A DNA stretch of 64,000 bases from Streptomyces sp. ACA25 (GCF_028200735.1 NZ_JAQKPV010000003.1:1-64000); one strand, 5' to 3'. Shown: positions 27,688 to 36,851, numbered from the stretch's first letter. Program-made: numbers and translations. Notes: a model not told the origin generated them from the letters alone.

Positions 27688-29136
27688 ATGCGTGTACTCG
27701 TTCGTGCCCTCGTCACTTCCACGATCGGCGCGGCCTGTTCGGCCCTCCTCGTCATTCCGACGAGCCTGCCGGCCGGAACGGCCCATGCGCTTGGTCCCGT
27801 CGCCGGAGCGCCGCCCGCACCCGTGCCCGGCACCACGGCCGTCCCGGCCGGCGGTACGCAGTCCCTCCCGCTGAAGGCCGGCCTCACGCCATGGGCAGGG
27901 GGCCGCGGCGACTCCGGCGTCCCCCTCGAACTCCCGGACCAGGACCTCACCCCCTTCTCCCTTCTGGGCATCGTCTGGACGAACCCTTCGGACGAGCTGC
28001 CGGGCACTGCGCAGGTCCGGACCCGGAGAGCCGGCGGTGAGGAGTGGACCGGGTGGCTGGACCTCGATGACCACGGCGAGCACGGGCCCGACCGGCAATC
28101 GGCCGAGTACCTGGGAGGGGAGGTCCGCGGCGGCACCGCCCCCGTGTGGGTCGGACCCTCGGAAGGTGTCGAGGTCCGCTTGAGACCCTGGTCGCCCCCC
28201 GGCCCGGAGGAGCGCGTGGAGCTGCCCGACGGACTGCGGCTGGAACTGATCGACCCCGGTGACTCCCCCGACCCCGGTGACTCCCCCGAAAGCGGCGATT
28301 CGCCCGGGCAGGCGCGGAACGAGGAGACCGCGAACGGTACGGCAGTGGACCGTGCGGAGGAGGACCGTGCGGCGCGGACAGGTACGGCGGCGGCGGACCA
28401 GGTCCCCGCAGACCGGCCGTTCGTCGAGCTGCGTGATTTCCTGCGGCCCGCGACACCCGCTGCGCACCGCACCGCACCGGACGCGGAGACCCCTGACGAC
28501 GAGGCACCGGGGGCCATGCGTTCCGCTCAGGAGGGCAGCGCCCCCCGTCCGGCCATCACCACCCGCTCCGGCTGGGGCGCCGACGAGAGCCGGACCCGGC
28601 CCGATGCCCCCTATGGCGACAGCGTGAAGACGGTCTTCGTGCACCACACCGCCATGAGCAATCAGTACAGCTGCGAAGAGGCGCCCTCGATCATCCGGGG
28701 CATCCACCGGTATCACGTGGACAGCCAGGGCTGGCGTGACATCGGCTACAACTTCCTCATCGACCGCTGCGGCACCGTCTACGAGGGCAGGGCCGGCGGC
28801 ACCGACCGGCCCGTCACGGGCGCCCACACCCTCGGTTTCAACCACAACAGCGCCGGCGTGGCCCTCCTCGGCAGCTTCGGCGGTGCGGAGCCGACCGGTG
28901 CATCGGTGCGCGCCCTCGCCGAGTTGAGCGCTTGGAAACTCGGCCTGGACGGCCGCGACGCGAAGGGCACCTGGAAGCGGGCCTCCACCGGGGGCAAGTA
29001 CCCCAAGGGCACCGTCGTGGACCTGCACAACATCTCCGGGCACCGGGACGGCTTCTCCACCGAGTGCCCCGGCGCACACCTCTACCGGCAGCTGCCCGCC
29101 GTCCGCGACCAGGCCGCCCGGCTCCAGAACAGCTGA
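27688..29136 (+). CDS. secreted N-acetylmuramoyl-L-alanine amidase / peptidoglycan-recognition protein
   Basis: A 482-residue exported protein. The signal peptide runs from MRVLVRALV to about GTAHA. A beta-rich domain (LVTSL-type, ~60-200) and an acidic linker precede a C-terminal amidase_2/PGRP domain, about residues 285-480. In it TVFVHHTAM, the NFLIDRCGTVYEGRAGG segment, HNSAGVALLGSF and the late HRDG...ECPGAHLY supply the zinc ligands and active-site residues. It would cut the stem peptide from muramic acid. Upstream in-frame ATGs at 27643, 27664 and 27670 exist, but the promoter and signal peptide favour 27688. Confidence 0.9.
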   Translation: MRVLVRALVTSTIGAACSALLVIPTSLPAGTAHALGPVAGAPPAPVPGTTAVPAGGTQSLPLKAGLTPWAGGRGDSGVPLELPDQDLTPFSLLGIVWTNPSDELPGTAQVRTRRAGGEEWTGWLDLDDHGEHGPDRQSAEYLGGEVRGGTAPVWVGPSEGVEVRLRPWSPPGPEERVELPDGLRLELIDPGDSPDPGDSPESGDSPGQARNEETANGTAVDRAEEDRAARTGTAAADQVPADRPFVELRDFLRPATPAAHRTAPDAETPDDEAPGAMRSAQEGSAPRPAITTRSGWGADESRTRPDAPYGDSVKTVFVHHTAMSNQYSCEEAPSIIRGIHRYHVDSQGWRDIGYNFLIDRCGTVYEGRAGGTDRPVTGAHTLGFNHNSAGVALLGSFGGAEPTGASVRALAELSAWKLGLDGRDAKGTWKRASTGGKYPKGTVVDLHNISGHRDGFSTECPGAHLYRQLPAVRDQAARLQNS

Positions 29137-29169
29137 TCCCCCCGGAGGGTCGGTAGCCTGGGCCGGGCC

Positions 29170-30075
29170 ATGGCCGAACAGGACCGCAGCTGGACGCCTC
29201 CGGAACCCTACGACCTTCCCCGCAGCCTCGGCGTGCTGGGACGGGGGCCGCACGACCCCGCCTACCGCCGGGACGCCGACGGGACGGTCTGGCGCGCCAC
29301 CCGGACTCCCTGCGGGCCGGCCACCCTGCGCCTCGTTCCCGGTTCCCGCATCCGGGCCACCGCCTGGGGTCCCGGGGCCGCCTGGGTCCTGGACCGGCTC
29401 CCCGAACTGCTCGGGGCCACCGACGACCCCGACGCGTTCGTCCCCCGCCACCGCCTCCTCGCCGAGGTCCGGCGACGACACCGCGGACTGCGGCTGGTCC
29501 GCACCGGCCTCGTCCTGGAATCGCTGATACCCACCGTGCTGGAACAGAAGGTCACCGCGCAGGAGGCCCACCGGGCCTGGCGGATGCTGCTCCGGCGGCA
29601 CGGCGACCCGGCCCCCGGACCGGTTGCCGGCCTGTTCGTCATGCCCGAACCGCGCGGCTGGTGCCGGATACCGTCCTGGGAATGGCACCGGGCGGGAGTG
29701 GACAGCAAACGCTCCACAGCCGTCCTGCGCGCCGCCCGGGTCGCCGGCCGGCTCGAGGAAGCGGCACGGATGCCGCTCCCCGAGGCCACTGCCCGGCTCC
29801 GGCTCATCCCCGGCGTCGGTCCCTGGACCGCGGCCGAGACCCTGCAGCGCAGCAATGGCGCGGCCGACGCCGTCACGGTCGGCGACCTCCACCTGCCCGG
29901 CATCGTCGGCTACGCGCTGACCGGGCTGCGCGGCGCCGACGACACTCGCATGCTGGAGCTGCTGGAGCCCTACGCGGGCCAGCGGTACCGCGCCACCCGC
30001 CTCATCCTGCTGTCCGGCCGTATCCCGGCCCGTCGCACCCCCGGCATGCCCCGCTGGGACATCGCCCGCCTGTGA
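29170..30075 (+). CDS. DNA-3-methyladenine glycosylase family (HhH-GPD) protein
   Basis: A 301-residue AlkA-like base-excision glycosylase. The helix-hairpin-helix is LRLIPGVGPWTAAETLQ, followed by the catalytic Asp in AVTVGDLHLPGIVGYAL. The conserved start of the core, LIPTVLEQKVTAQEAHRAWR, is present. It would remove alkylated purines. It has no iron-sulfur cysteine cluster. It follows the amidase by 33 bp, but the two functions are unrelated. Confidence 0.9.
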   Translation: MAEQDRSWTPPEPYDLPRSLGVLGRGPHDPAYRRDADGTVWRATRTPCGPATLRLVPGSRIRATAWGPGAAWVLDRLPELLGATDDPDAFVPRHRLLAEVRRRHRGLRLVRTGLVLESLIPTVLEQKVTAQEAHRAWRMLLRRHGDPAPGPVAGLFVMPEPRGWCRIPSWEWHRAGVDSKRSTAVLRAARVAGRLEEAARMPLPEATARLRLIPGVGPWTAAETLQRSNGAADAVTVGDLHLPGIVGYALTGLRGADDTRMLELLEPYAGQRYRATRLILLSGRIPARRTPGMPRWDIARL

Positions 30076-30132
30076 GTCGCCACCCGCCACGCCCCGCCCC
30101 GCCACGCGGGGGCGCCGGGACGCGGCCCTGCG

Positions 30133-30684
30133 TCAGTCGCTCATGCCCTCGGCCGAGCGCTGCTCGCGCAGCTCCTTGATCGCGCGACGGCGGGCCAGCC
30201 GGTGGGTCCGGCGGATCTGCGCCTCCTGGTGGCGGCGCCGGTCCCGCTCGTTCTCCGCGATCACCGGCGGCACCGGCCGGATCCTGCCGTCCCCGTCCAC
30301 CGCCGCGAACACCAGGTATGCCGTACCCACCTGGGTCGGCGGCTCCGACTTGTTCCACCGCTCGGCAAGCACCCGCACCCCGACCTCCATCGAGGACCGG
30401 CCCGTCCAGTTCACCTGCGCCCGCACATGCACCAGGTCCCCCACCCGCACCGGCTCGAGGAAGACCATCTCGTCCATCGAGGCCGTCACCGCAGGACCCT
30501 CGGAGTGCCGCCCGGCCACAGCACCCGCCGCGTCGTCCACCAGCTTCATGATCACGCCACCGTGCACGGTCCCCAGCAGGTTGGTGTCACTGTGCGTCAT
30601 GATGTGCGACAGAGTGGTGCGAGAAGCGGAGGTGGGCTTGCCGGGAAGCCCACTCCCCGGAGGGACGGTGACGGATTCGGTCAT
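30133..30684 (-). CDS. acyl-CoA thioesterase, hotdog fold
   Basis: A 183-residue single-hotdog thioesterase of the YciA/BACH type. The motif HIMTHSDTNLLGTVHGGVIMKLVDDAAG contains the catalytic Asp and the helix start, and later strands VHVRAQVNWTGRSSMEVGVRV and AYLVFAAVD complete the fold. It hydrolyses acyl-CoA. The C-terminus is a charged Arg/Glu helix. TAAGGT lies six nt before the ATG at 30684 with no Shine-Dalgarno sequence. It diverges from LCP-5. Confidence 0.93.
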   Translation of the reverse strand: MTESVTVPPGSGLPGKPTSASRTTLSHIMTHSDTNLLGTVHGGVIMKLVDDAAGAVAGRHSEGPAVTASMDEMVFLEPVRVGDLVHVRAQVNWTGRSSMEVGVRVLAERWNKSEPPTQVGTAYLVFAAVDGDGRIRPVPPVIAENERDRRRHQEAQIRRTHRLARRRAIKELREQRSAEGMSD

Positions 30685-30811
30685 GCGTCCACCTTAAGCG
30701 GGCCCGGAGCAGGCGTTTCCCGAGGCGAAATGCATCAGCTCTGCCACAGTCACCGGGGGAGGGCCACCCGCCCCTGTTGCCACAGCGGGTGACCGGGCAC
30801 ACTTCTCGGTT

Positions 30812-32059
30812 ATGAACAACTGGCCGCAGGGATGGACCGATGACGCGCAGGACGGTTACGGGCGTGGCGCCCCGCACCCGGAAGGCGCCCAGGTCATGCC
30901 GCACCTGCGCCGCCCGGCCCCGCCGCAGCAGCGCGGCGGCCCCGCCCCGTACGTCCCCGGCCAGGCCGACCCGTACGCCGACCGCCACCACCGCCAGGGG
31001 CCGCCCCCGCCCGGCCACGGTCACCACCAGGGGCCGCCTCCGGATGCCTACCCCGGCGACTACGGCCACGAGCGCCCCGGCTTCGGCCGCCGGCTCAAGA
31101 CCCTCCTGATCGCCCTGGTGCTCGTGCTGCTCGTCACCGGGGTGGGCACCTACTTCTGGGCCGACTCCAAGCTGCGCCGCGAGGTGGACCTGAGCCAGGT
31201 CGAGGAACGGCCGACCGGCAACGCGGGCACCACCTACCTCATCGTCGGCACCGACAGCCGGGAAGGGCTGACCGCGGAGGAACGGCGCGACATGCGCACC
31301 GGCACCGCCTCCGGCGCCCGCGCCGACACGATCATGCTGCTCAACGTCAGCGACAACGGGAACGCCCTGATCAGCCTGCCGCGTGACTCCTGGGTGACCA
31401 TCCCCGAGTTCACCGGCTCCGAGTCGGGCAACCGCATCGGGGAGCAGCAGAACAAGCTCAACGCGGCCTATGCGATGGAGGGCCCGGAGCTCCTGACCCG
31501 CACCGTGGAGCACAACACCGGCTTGCGCATCGACCACTACGCCGAGATCGGCTTCGGCGGATTCGCCGGCGTGGTGGATGCCCTGGGCGGGGTCGAGATG
31601 TGCTTCGACGAGCCGGTCAAGGACAAGAATTCCGGGGCCGACTTCGCGGCCGGCTGCCAGGACCTCGACGGTCCCGACTCTCTCGCCTTCGTCCGGCAGC
31701 GCTACCAGGAGGCCATGGGCGACCTGGGGCGCACGAAGAACCAGCAGAAGTTCCTCGGCGCACTCGGCGACCAGGTGGCCAAGCCCACCACGCTGCTGAA
31801 CCCGTTCCGTCTGTACCCCACGATGGGCGCCAGCCTCGACTCCCTCATTGTTGACGAGGACATGAGCGTGTGGCAGTTGGGCCGGATGTTCCTGGCGCTG
31901 CGCGGCGTCCAGGGTGAGAACGGTACCCAGATGAACGTCCCCGTCGCCAACCCCGGTTTCTCCACCGACAAGGGCTCCGCCGTGCTGTGGGACGAGGAGG
32001 CCGCCGCCACGCTGATGAAGCAGCTCAAGGACGGCGACAAGATCACCGCCGCCGACTGA
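30812..32059 (+). CDS. LCP family cell-wall glycopolymer ligase (LCP-5)
   Basis: A 415-residue protein. The cytoplasmic N-terminal ~85 residues are rich in Pro, His, Gly and Gln. The anchor is LLIALVLVLLVTGVGTYFW. The LCP domain shows ADTIMLLNVSDNG, ALISLPRDSWVTIPEF and FVRQRYQEAMGDLGRTKNQQKF, and there is no LytR_C domain. It is transcribed opposite to LCP-1 to LCP-4 and is separated from them by the amidase, glycosylase and thioesterase genes, so it is probably regulated separately. Confidence 0.92.
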   Translation: MNNWPQGWTDDAQDGYGRGAPHPEGAQVMPHLRRPAPPQQRGGPAPYVPGQADPYADRHHRQGPPPPGHGHHQGPPPDAYPGDYGHERPGFGRRLKTLLIALVLVLLVTGVGTYFWADSKLRREVDLSQVEERPTGNAGTTYLIVGTDSREGLTAEERRDMRTGTASGARADTIMLLNVSDNGNALISLPRDSWVTIPEFTGSESGNRIGEQQNKLNAAYAMEGPELLTRTVEHNTGLRIDHYAEIGFGGFAGVVDALGGVEMCFDEPVKDKNSGADFAAGCQDLDGPDSLAFVRQRYQEAMGDLGRTKNQQKFLGALGDQVAKPTTLLNPFRLYPTMGASLDSLIVDEDMSVWQLGRMFLALRGVQGENGTQMNVPVANPGFSTDKGSAVLWDEEAAATLMKQLKDGDKITAAD

Positions 32060-32277
32060 CCAGCCGGTACCCGCCTTCCCCGTGGCCCGCGGCCCATCTC
32101 GGCCACCCACCGGGTGAGCGGAAACCCACTCCTGCGCCGAATCTCGCGTCAGTGGCCCCGCGATCGACGGATCGGCGGGGCCACCGGCACGTCCGGCGGC
32201 CGCCGCATCCGCAGCTTCCTGAGGTGTCGTCCCCCTCGCACGCGTGGGAGGGGCCCCGCGTTCCGGCCGGGAACAGG

Positions 32278-32631
32278 TCAGCCGACACAGAGGCAGAAGG
32301 GGTGGCCTGCGGGGTCGGCGTAGACATGGAACAGCTCGTGCGAGTCGTCGAGAAGTCGGGCGCCGAGGGCCAGGGTGGGTTCGCGGGACGCCTCGAGGTC
32401 GGCGACGTCGAAGTCGAGGTGGAGCTGCTGCGGGGCGTCGGGGCTGGGCCACTGCGGCGGGACATGGTCCGGGGCCTCCTGGAACGCCAGCTTGGCGCCG
32501 CCCTCAGTGGTCAAGGTGTACCAGCCCGCCTCGCCGTCCACCGTGCCGCCGAGCACTCCTGCGTAGAACTCGGCGAGCGCCTTGGGGTCCGGGCAGTCCA
32601 GGACGGTGACGTTCATGGTGGCGATGGCCAT
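32278..32631 (-). CDS. VOC family (glyoxalase-like) protein
   Basis: A 117-residue vicinal-oxygen-chelate protein: DCPDPKALAEFYAGVLGGTV, LHLDFDVADLEASREPTLALGARLL and VYADPAGHPFCLCVG are the paired beta-alpha-beta motifs. Members act as dioxygenases, isomerases, or drug-binding and resistance proteins; the substrate cannot be told here. The ATG at 32631 has GGAGAG 5 nt upstream. It diverges from the CGNR gene across a region with repeated GTAAC motifs. Confidence 0.87.
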   Translation of the reverse strand: MAIATMNVTVLDCPDPKALAEFYAGVLGGTVDGEAGWYTLTTEGGAKLAFQEAPDHVPPQWPSPDAPQQLHLDFDVADLEASREPTLALGARLLDDSHELFHVYADPAGHPFCLCVG

Positions 32632-32649
32632 GTTCTCTCCCTCTCCTAC

Positions 32650-32710
32650 GGTTACCACTTAAAGGCTTCAACAGGTAACAGTTACTTCATGATGGTCCAT
32701 TGCCGGTAAC
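32650..32710. promoter_or_regulatory. repeated GGTTACC/GGTAAC elements in divergent promoter region
   Basis: GGTTACC (32650-32656), GGTAACAGTTAC (32674-32685, with the palindrome GTAACAGTTAC) and GGTAAC (32705-32710) occur within 61 bp. The last overlaps the TAACGT hexamer of the CGNR gene. The clustering suggests operator half-sites. Confidence 0.4.
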
Positions 32711-32719
32711 GTCACAAGC

Positions 32720-33262
32720 GTGGGAGACGAAGAAGAACCGCCGTCGGGTCTTGCTCTGGTGCGGGACCTGGTGAACACGCTGGACGTCGAGTCCGGCCAC
32801 GACGCTCTGGCCGGGCCGGACGGACCGGCCGAGTTCTCCCGGACGCACGGCCTGAAACTCGGACCGGCGGACGTGGCGGAGGTGCGGGAGCTGCGCGAGG
32901 CGCTGCGTGCGGTGTGCCTGGCACACGCCGGGGCCACGCTGCCCGAGGAACGGGCCGGTGAGCTGGAGCGGCTGTTCGGTACAGCAGCGCTGGTGGTGTC
33001 CTTCGACGACGCGGGACGGGCCTCCCTGCGCCCGGCCGTCGAGGCGACGGGCGTGCGGGGACTCCTGGGACGGGTCGCGGTGGCGGTCGCGGTGGCCGAG
33101 GCCGAGGGCACCTGGCAGCGGCTCAAGGCGTGCGAGACGCACGACTGCCTGTGGGCGTACTACGACCGCAGCCCGGCCGGCCGGCGCCGTTGGTGTTCGA
33201 TGCAGGTCTGCGGCAGCCGGGCCAAGATGCGGACCTACCGCCGGAAGAAGCAGCAGCAGTAA
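32720..33262 (+). CDS. CGNR zinc-finger domain protein
   Basis: A 180-residue protein. An N-terminal helical domain of the ABATE (stress-induced, ligand-binding) type is followed by the C-terminal zinc finger C-x4-C...C-x3-C with the signature ACETHDCLWAYYDRS and CSMQVCGSRAKM, in which CGSR replaces the name-giving CGNR. These proteins are thought to be stress-linked transcription regulators. The GTG at 32720 has TAACGT 7 nt upstream and no Shine-Dalgarno sequence. Confidence 0.9.
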   Translation: MGDEEEPPSGLALVRDLVNTLDVESGHDALAGPDGPAEFSRTHGLKLGPADVAEVRELREALRAVCLAHAGATLPEERAGELERLFGTAALVVSFDDAGRASLRPAVEATGVRGLLGRVAVAVAVAEAEGTWQRLKACETHDCLWAYYDRSPAGRRRWCSMQVCGSRAKMRTYRRKKQQQ

Positions 33263-33380
33263 CCCACGGACCGCACCTTGGGTGGCCTGGTGGGACCGGG
33301 CGCTTCTCCACGTCAGAAGGGCCGCTCGGCACGTGGGAACGTGCCCGCCGGGCGCGAGGGAGACCGGCCCGCGCCGCGGG

Positions 33381-34721
33381 TCAGGCGTTGGGGCGGCCGA
33401 GGGCCCGGTAGGTCCAGCCGGCCTTGCGCCAGAGCTGGGGGTCGAGGGTGTTGCGGCCGTCCAGGATGCGCCGGTGAGTGACGGTCTCGGCCAGCTGGGC
33501 GGGGTCGAGCTCACCGAACTCGCGCCATTCCGTGAGGTGCAGCACGACGTCCGCGCCGCGCACCGCCTCCTGCGCGGTGGGTGCGTAACTGAGAGTGGGG
33601 AACAGGGCGCGGGCGTTCTCCATGCCCTTGGGGTCGTAGACGGTGACCTGGCCGCCCTGGAGGTGGATCTGCCCGGCGATGTTGAGGGCGGGCGAGTCGC
33701 GGACGTCGTCGGAGTCCGGCTTGAAGGTCGCGCCGAGCACCGCGACCCGGGCGCCGAGGAAACTGCCGCCGACGGCTTCCCGGGTCAGCTCGACCATGTG
33801 GACGCGGCGGCGCATGTTGATCGAGTCGATCTCGCGCAGGAAGGAGAGTGCCTCGGCGGCGCCCAGCTCACCCGCCCGGGCCATGAAGGCGCGGATGTCC
33901 TTGGGCAGGCAGCCGCCGCCGAAGCCGATGCCGGCACGCAGGAATTTCTTGCCGATCCGGTCGTCGTGACCGATGGCCTCCGCCAGCTTCACCACGTCAC
34001 CGTCCGCGGCTTCGCAGACCTCCGCCATCGCGTTGATGAAGGAGATCTTGGTGGAGAGGAAGGCGTTGGCCGCGGTCTTGACCAGCTCCGCGGTCGGCAG
34101 GTCGGTGACCAGGAACGGAGTGCCCTCGGCGACCGGCGTGGCGTACACCTCGCGGAGCAGCTCCTCCGCCCACTCGCTGGTGACGCCCACGACGATGCGG
34201 TCGGGGTGCATGGTGTCCTGGACGGCGAAGCCCTCGCGGAGGAATTCGGGGTTCCAGGCCAGCTGGGCCTCGTCACCGGCCGGGGCCAGCTCGGCGATCC
34301 TGGCTGCCAGGCGGGCGGCGCTGCCGACAGGGACCGTGGACTTGCCGACGACCAGGGCAGGGCGGGTCAGGTGCGGGGCGAGGGACTCGACGGCGCTGTC
34401 CACGTAGCTCATGTCGCAGGCGTACTCGCCGTGCCGCTGGGGGGTGTTGACGCACAGGAAGTGGACGTCACCGAATTCCGCGGCCTCGGCGTAGGAGGTG
34501 GTGAAGCGCAGCCGCCCGCTGGAGCCCTCGAACCCCGCCACGTTCCGGCGCAGCACCTCTTCGAGGCCGGGCTCGAACATCGGGACGCGGCCCTGGGAGA
34601 GCATGTCAATCTTCTCCTGGACCACATCGAGACCCAGCACCTCGAAACCGAGGTCCGCCATGGCCGCGGCGTGGGTGGCACCGAGGTAGCCGGTGCCGAT
34701 GACGGTGACCTTGGGGGCCAT
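33381..34721 (-). CDS. UDP-glucose 6-dehydrogenase
   Basis: A 446-residue enzyme oxidising UDP-glucose to UDP-glucuronate with two NAD+. The Rossmann start is VTVIGTGYLGATHAAAM; NTPQR, KSTVPVGSA and NPEFLREGFA follow; the catalytic cysteine is in GFGGGCLPKDI; the C-terminal domain has GATFKPDSDDVRDSPAL. AGGAG lies about 6 nt before the ATG at 34721. Glucuronate for extracellular or teichuronic polymers is a plausible use given the LCP and glycosyltransferase genes near by. Confidence 0.96.
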   Translation of the reverse strand: MAPKVTVIGTGYLGATHAAAMADLGFEVLGLDVVQEKIDMLSQGRVPMFEPGLEEVLRRNVAGFEGSSGRLRFTTSYAEAAEFGDVHFLCVNTPQRHGEYACDMSYVDSAVESLAPHLTRPALVVGKSTVPVGSAARLAARIAELAPAGDEAQLAWNPEFLREGFAVQDTMHPDRIVVGVTSEWAEELLREVYATPVAEGTPFLVTDLPTAELVKTAANAFLSTKISFINAMAEVCEAADGDVVKLAEAIGHDDRIGKKFLRAGIGFGGGCLPKDIRAFMARAGELGAAEALSFLREIDSINMRRRVHMVELTREAVGGSFLGARVAVLGATFKPDSDDVRDSPALNIAGQIHLQGGQVTVYDPKGMENARALFPTLSYAPTAQEAVRGADVVLHLTEWREFGELDPAQLAETVTHRRILDGRNTLDPQLWRKAGWTYRALGRPNA

Positions 34722-34901
34722 GCGGGCTCCTGTGAGTGCGGGCGGCAGTGCGGTGTTCGAGCATATCCGGAGAGCTGTCGGCAACCTCACGTATCCCTGA
34801 GGGCCCCCGCGCTCCTAGAATCAAGTTACTTAACAGTCATTAGCAGAATTCCGTACTGACAGACACCGACAGACACTGACTGTTCTCAGGGAGTGAGACA
34901 C

Positions 34902-36059
34902 GTGGCAGGAGCCGCAGACTTCGACCTGTACCGGCCGGCCGAGGAGCACGACATGCTCCGCGATTCGGTCCGCGCGCTCGCTGAGGCGAAGATCGCCCCG
35001 CATGCCGCCGAGGTGGACGAGGACGCACGTTTTCCTCAGGAGGCCCACGACGCGCTGGTGGCCAACGACCTGCACGCCGTTCATGTGCCGGAGGAGTTCG
35101 GGGGCGCCGGTGCCGACGCGCTGGCCAGCGTCATCGTGATCGAGGAGGTGGCCCGGGTCTGTGCCTCCTCCTCCCTCATCCCGGCGGTGAACAAGCTGGG
35201 TTCGCTCCCGGTGATGCTCTCCGGCTCCCCGGAGCTCCAGGCCAGGTACCTGGCGCCACTGGCCAGGGGTGAGGCGATGTTCTCCTACTGCCTCTCCGAG
35301 CCGGACGCGGGCTCCGACGCGGGCGGCATGAAGACCCGGGCGGTGCGGGACGGCGATACGTACGTTCTCAACGGGGTGAAGCGCTGGATCACCAACGCGG
35401 GCGTCTCCGATTACTACACCGTGATGGCCGTCACCGACCCGGAGAAACGCACCAGGGGCATCTCCGCCTTCGTCGTGGAGAAGAACGACCCGGGGGTCTC
35501 GTTCGGCGCTCCGGAGAAGAAGCTCGGCATCAAGGGCTCCCCGACCCGGGAGGTCTACCTGGACAACGTGCGGATCCCGGCCGACCGGATGATCGGCGCG
35601 GAGGGCACCGGCTTCGCCACCGCGATGCAGACCCTGGACCACACCCGCATCACGATCGCCGCGCAGGCGATCGGGATCGCCCAGGGCGCACTGGACTACG
35701 CCAAGGGCTACGTGCAGGAGCGCAAGCAGTTCGGCAAGCCGATCGGCGAGTTCCAGGGCGTGCAGTTCATGCTGGCCGACATGGCCATGAAGCTGGAGGC
35801 GGCCCGCCAGCTGACCTACGCGGCTGCCGCGAAGTCGCAGCGCGTGGACAGCGACCTGACGTTCTTCGGCGCCGCGGCGAAGTGCTACGCCTCGGACGCC
35901 GCCATGGACATCACCACGGACGCGGTGCAGCTGCTCGGCGGCTACGGCTACACCCGGGACTACCCGGTGGAGCGGATGATGCGGGACGCCAAGATCACCC
36001 AGATCTACGAGGGCACCAACCAGGTGCAGCGGATCGTCATGGCGCGCAACCTGCCGTAG
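34902..36059 (+). CDS. acyl-CoA dehydrogenase
   Basis: A 385-residue FAD-dependent enzyme with SEPDAGSDAGGMKTRA, KRWITNAGVSDYYTVMAV, LDHTRITIAAQAIGIAQGALDYA and the C-terminal LLGGYGYTRDYPVERMMRDAK. The catalytic Glu is in QIYEGTNQVQRI. It would desaturate short- or branched-chain acyl-CoA. GTG 34902 (VAGAADFDLYRP) fits family length and has AGGGAG about 8 nt upstream; GTG 34893 adds three residues. The leader has a GACAGACACYG direct repeat at 34858-34880. Confidence 0.94.
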   Translation: MAGAADFDLYRPAEEHDMLRDSVRALAEAKIAPHAAEVDEDARFPQEAHDALVANDLHAVHVPEEFGGAGADALASVIVIEEVARVCASSSLIPAVNKLGSLPVMLSGSPELQARYLAPLARGEAMFSYCLSEPDAGSDAGGMKTRAVRDGDTYVLNGVKRWITNAGVSDYYTVMAVTDPEKRTRGISAFVVEKNDPGVSFGAPEKKLGIKGSPTREVYLDNVRIPADRMIGAEGTGFATAMQTLDHTRITIAAQAIGIAQGALDYAKGYVQERKQFGKPIGEFQGVQFMLADMAMKLEAARQLTYAAAAKSQRVDSDLTFFGAAAKCYASDAAMDITTDAVQLLGGYGYTRDYPVERMMRDAKITQIYEGTNQVQRIVMARNLP

Positions 36060-36130
36060 CACCGTTCAGGACTGACGCGCGTCGGGCCGGCTGCCGGGCC
36101 GGTGAGCCGGGCCGGCTGCCGGGCATGCGG

Positions 36131-36165
36131 GAGGGAGGGCCCCGCCAGTGGCGGGGCCCTCCCTC
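36131..36165. terminator. strong hairpin between acyl-CoA dehydrogenase and small hydrophobic gene
   Basis: GAGGGAGGGCCCCGCC pairs perfectly with its complement over 16 bp around the 3-nt loop AGT. It lies in a convergent gap and could serve both genes. No T-run is present. Confidence 0.75.
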
Positions 36166-36187
36166 GGTGCGGACAGTCAGCTGGTGG

Positions 36188-36358
36188 CTACCATCGGTAC
36201 CAGCGGCTGCGGCCTCCGCCCGCGTCTGCGGCACGGAATACGAAACCCAGTGCCCAGACCACCAGGACGGCGATCGCGACCCACCAAAGGACCTCGACGG
36301 CGAAACCAACTCCGAAGAGAATCAGAGCCAGCAGTAGTACGAGCAACAATGGACCCAT
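36188..36358 (-). CDS. small hydrophobic membrane protein
   Basis: A 56-residue protein with two adjoining hydrophobic segments (LLLVLLLALILFGVGFAV and WWVAIAVLVVWALGFVF) and a short basic tail RSRWYRW. A strong GGAGG lies 8 nt before the ATG at 36358, which fixes the start and supports real expression. Similar small hydrophobic proteins are common in Streptomyces and of unknown function. Confidence 0.82.
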   Translation of the reverse strand: MGPLLLVLLLALILFGVGFAVEVLWWVAIAVLVVWALGFVFRAADAGGGRSRWYRW

Positions 36359-36851
36359 TGTTTCCACCTCCTGGACGCCGAGTGCCCAGCTTCGGTGGAC
36401 TAACCCTTTCTCCATGGTCATTTTCTTCGGAGACTGACCTCGACGGCTTCGCAAGTCACCCTCTTCCAGGGCATTTTGCCCAGGTGGCCGCACAGAGCGA
36501 CGCGCGGTGACCGCACGCAACTGACCCGTATGCCGCCTTTGTTCGCTCTGTCGCGCCGGTGTCCGTCAGCTGCGGTCCCAGCTGCCCCGGCACGGGATCA
36601 CACCAACCCCGCCCAGTGACCCACGCATCACGCTCCGCTCCGCCCAAGTGGGCGCCACGGAGGAAGACATCAGGGGCACTCCAGCTACGCGCCGGGCGGG
36701 GTGAACGTCCGACGGGCCGGACAGGACGGGGCCCTGCCCGGTCAACACCCGTCCCGGAGCCCGCCTCTCGGGAACGTCCCGCGCTTCACTGCCGCTCCGC
36801 CGGGCACCGGCCGGAGCCTGAGCGGACAACAGCACTCGGGCACCGAGGACT
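36359..36851. other. 493-bp gap, no gene recognised
   Basis: This lies upstream of the small hydrophobic gene and downstream of the tetR stop. It contains the leader and ribosome site of the small gene. Short frames here have no family similarity or good ribosome sites. GGGTTAG about 40 bp upstream of the small gene faintly resembles a stress-sigma -10 element, but I could not pair it with a -35. Confidence 0.5.

Noticed and set aside
34855..34882. Tandem GACAGACACYG repeat as operator before acyl-CoA dehydrogenase
   Set aside because: Only two imperfect copies, no dyad symmetry and no adjacent regulator gene; left as a note in the gene entry.
36359..36851. Short frames in the gap between the small hydrophobic gene and tetR
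   Set aside because: No ribosome site, no recognisable domain and composition typical of random frames in G+C-rich DNA.
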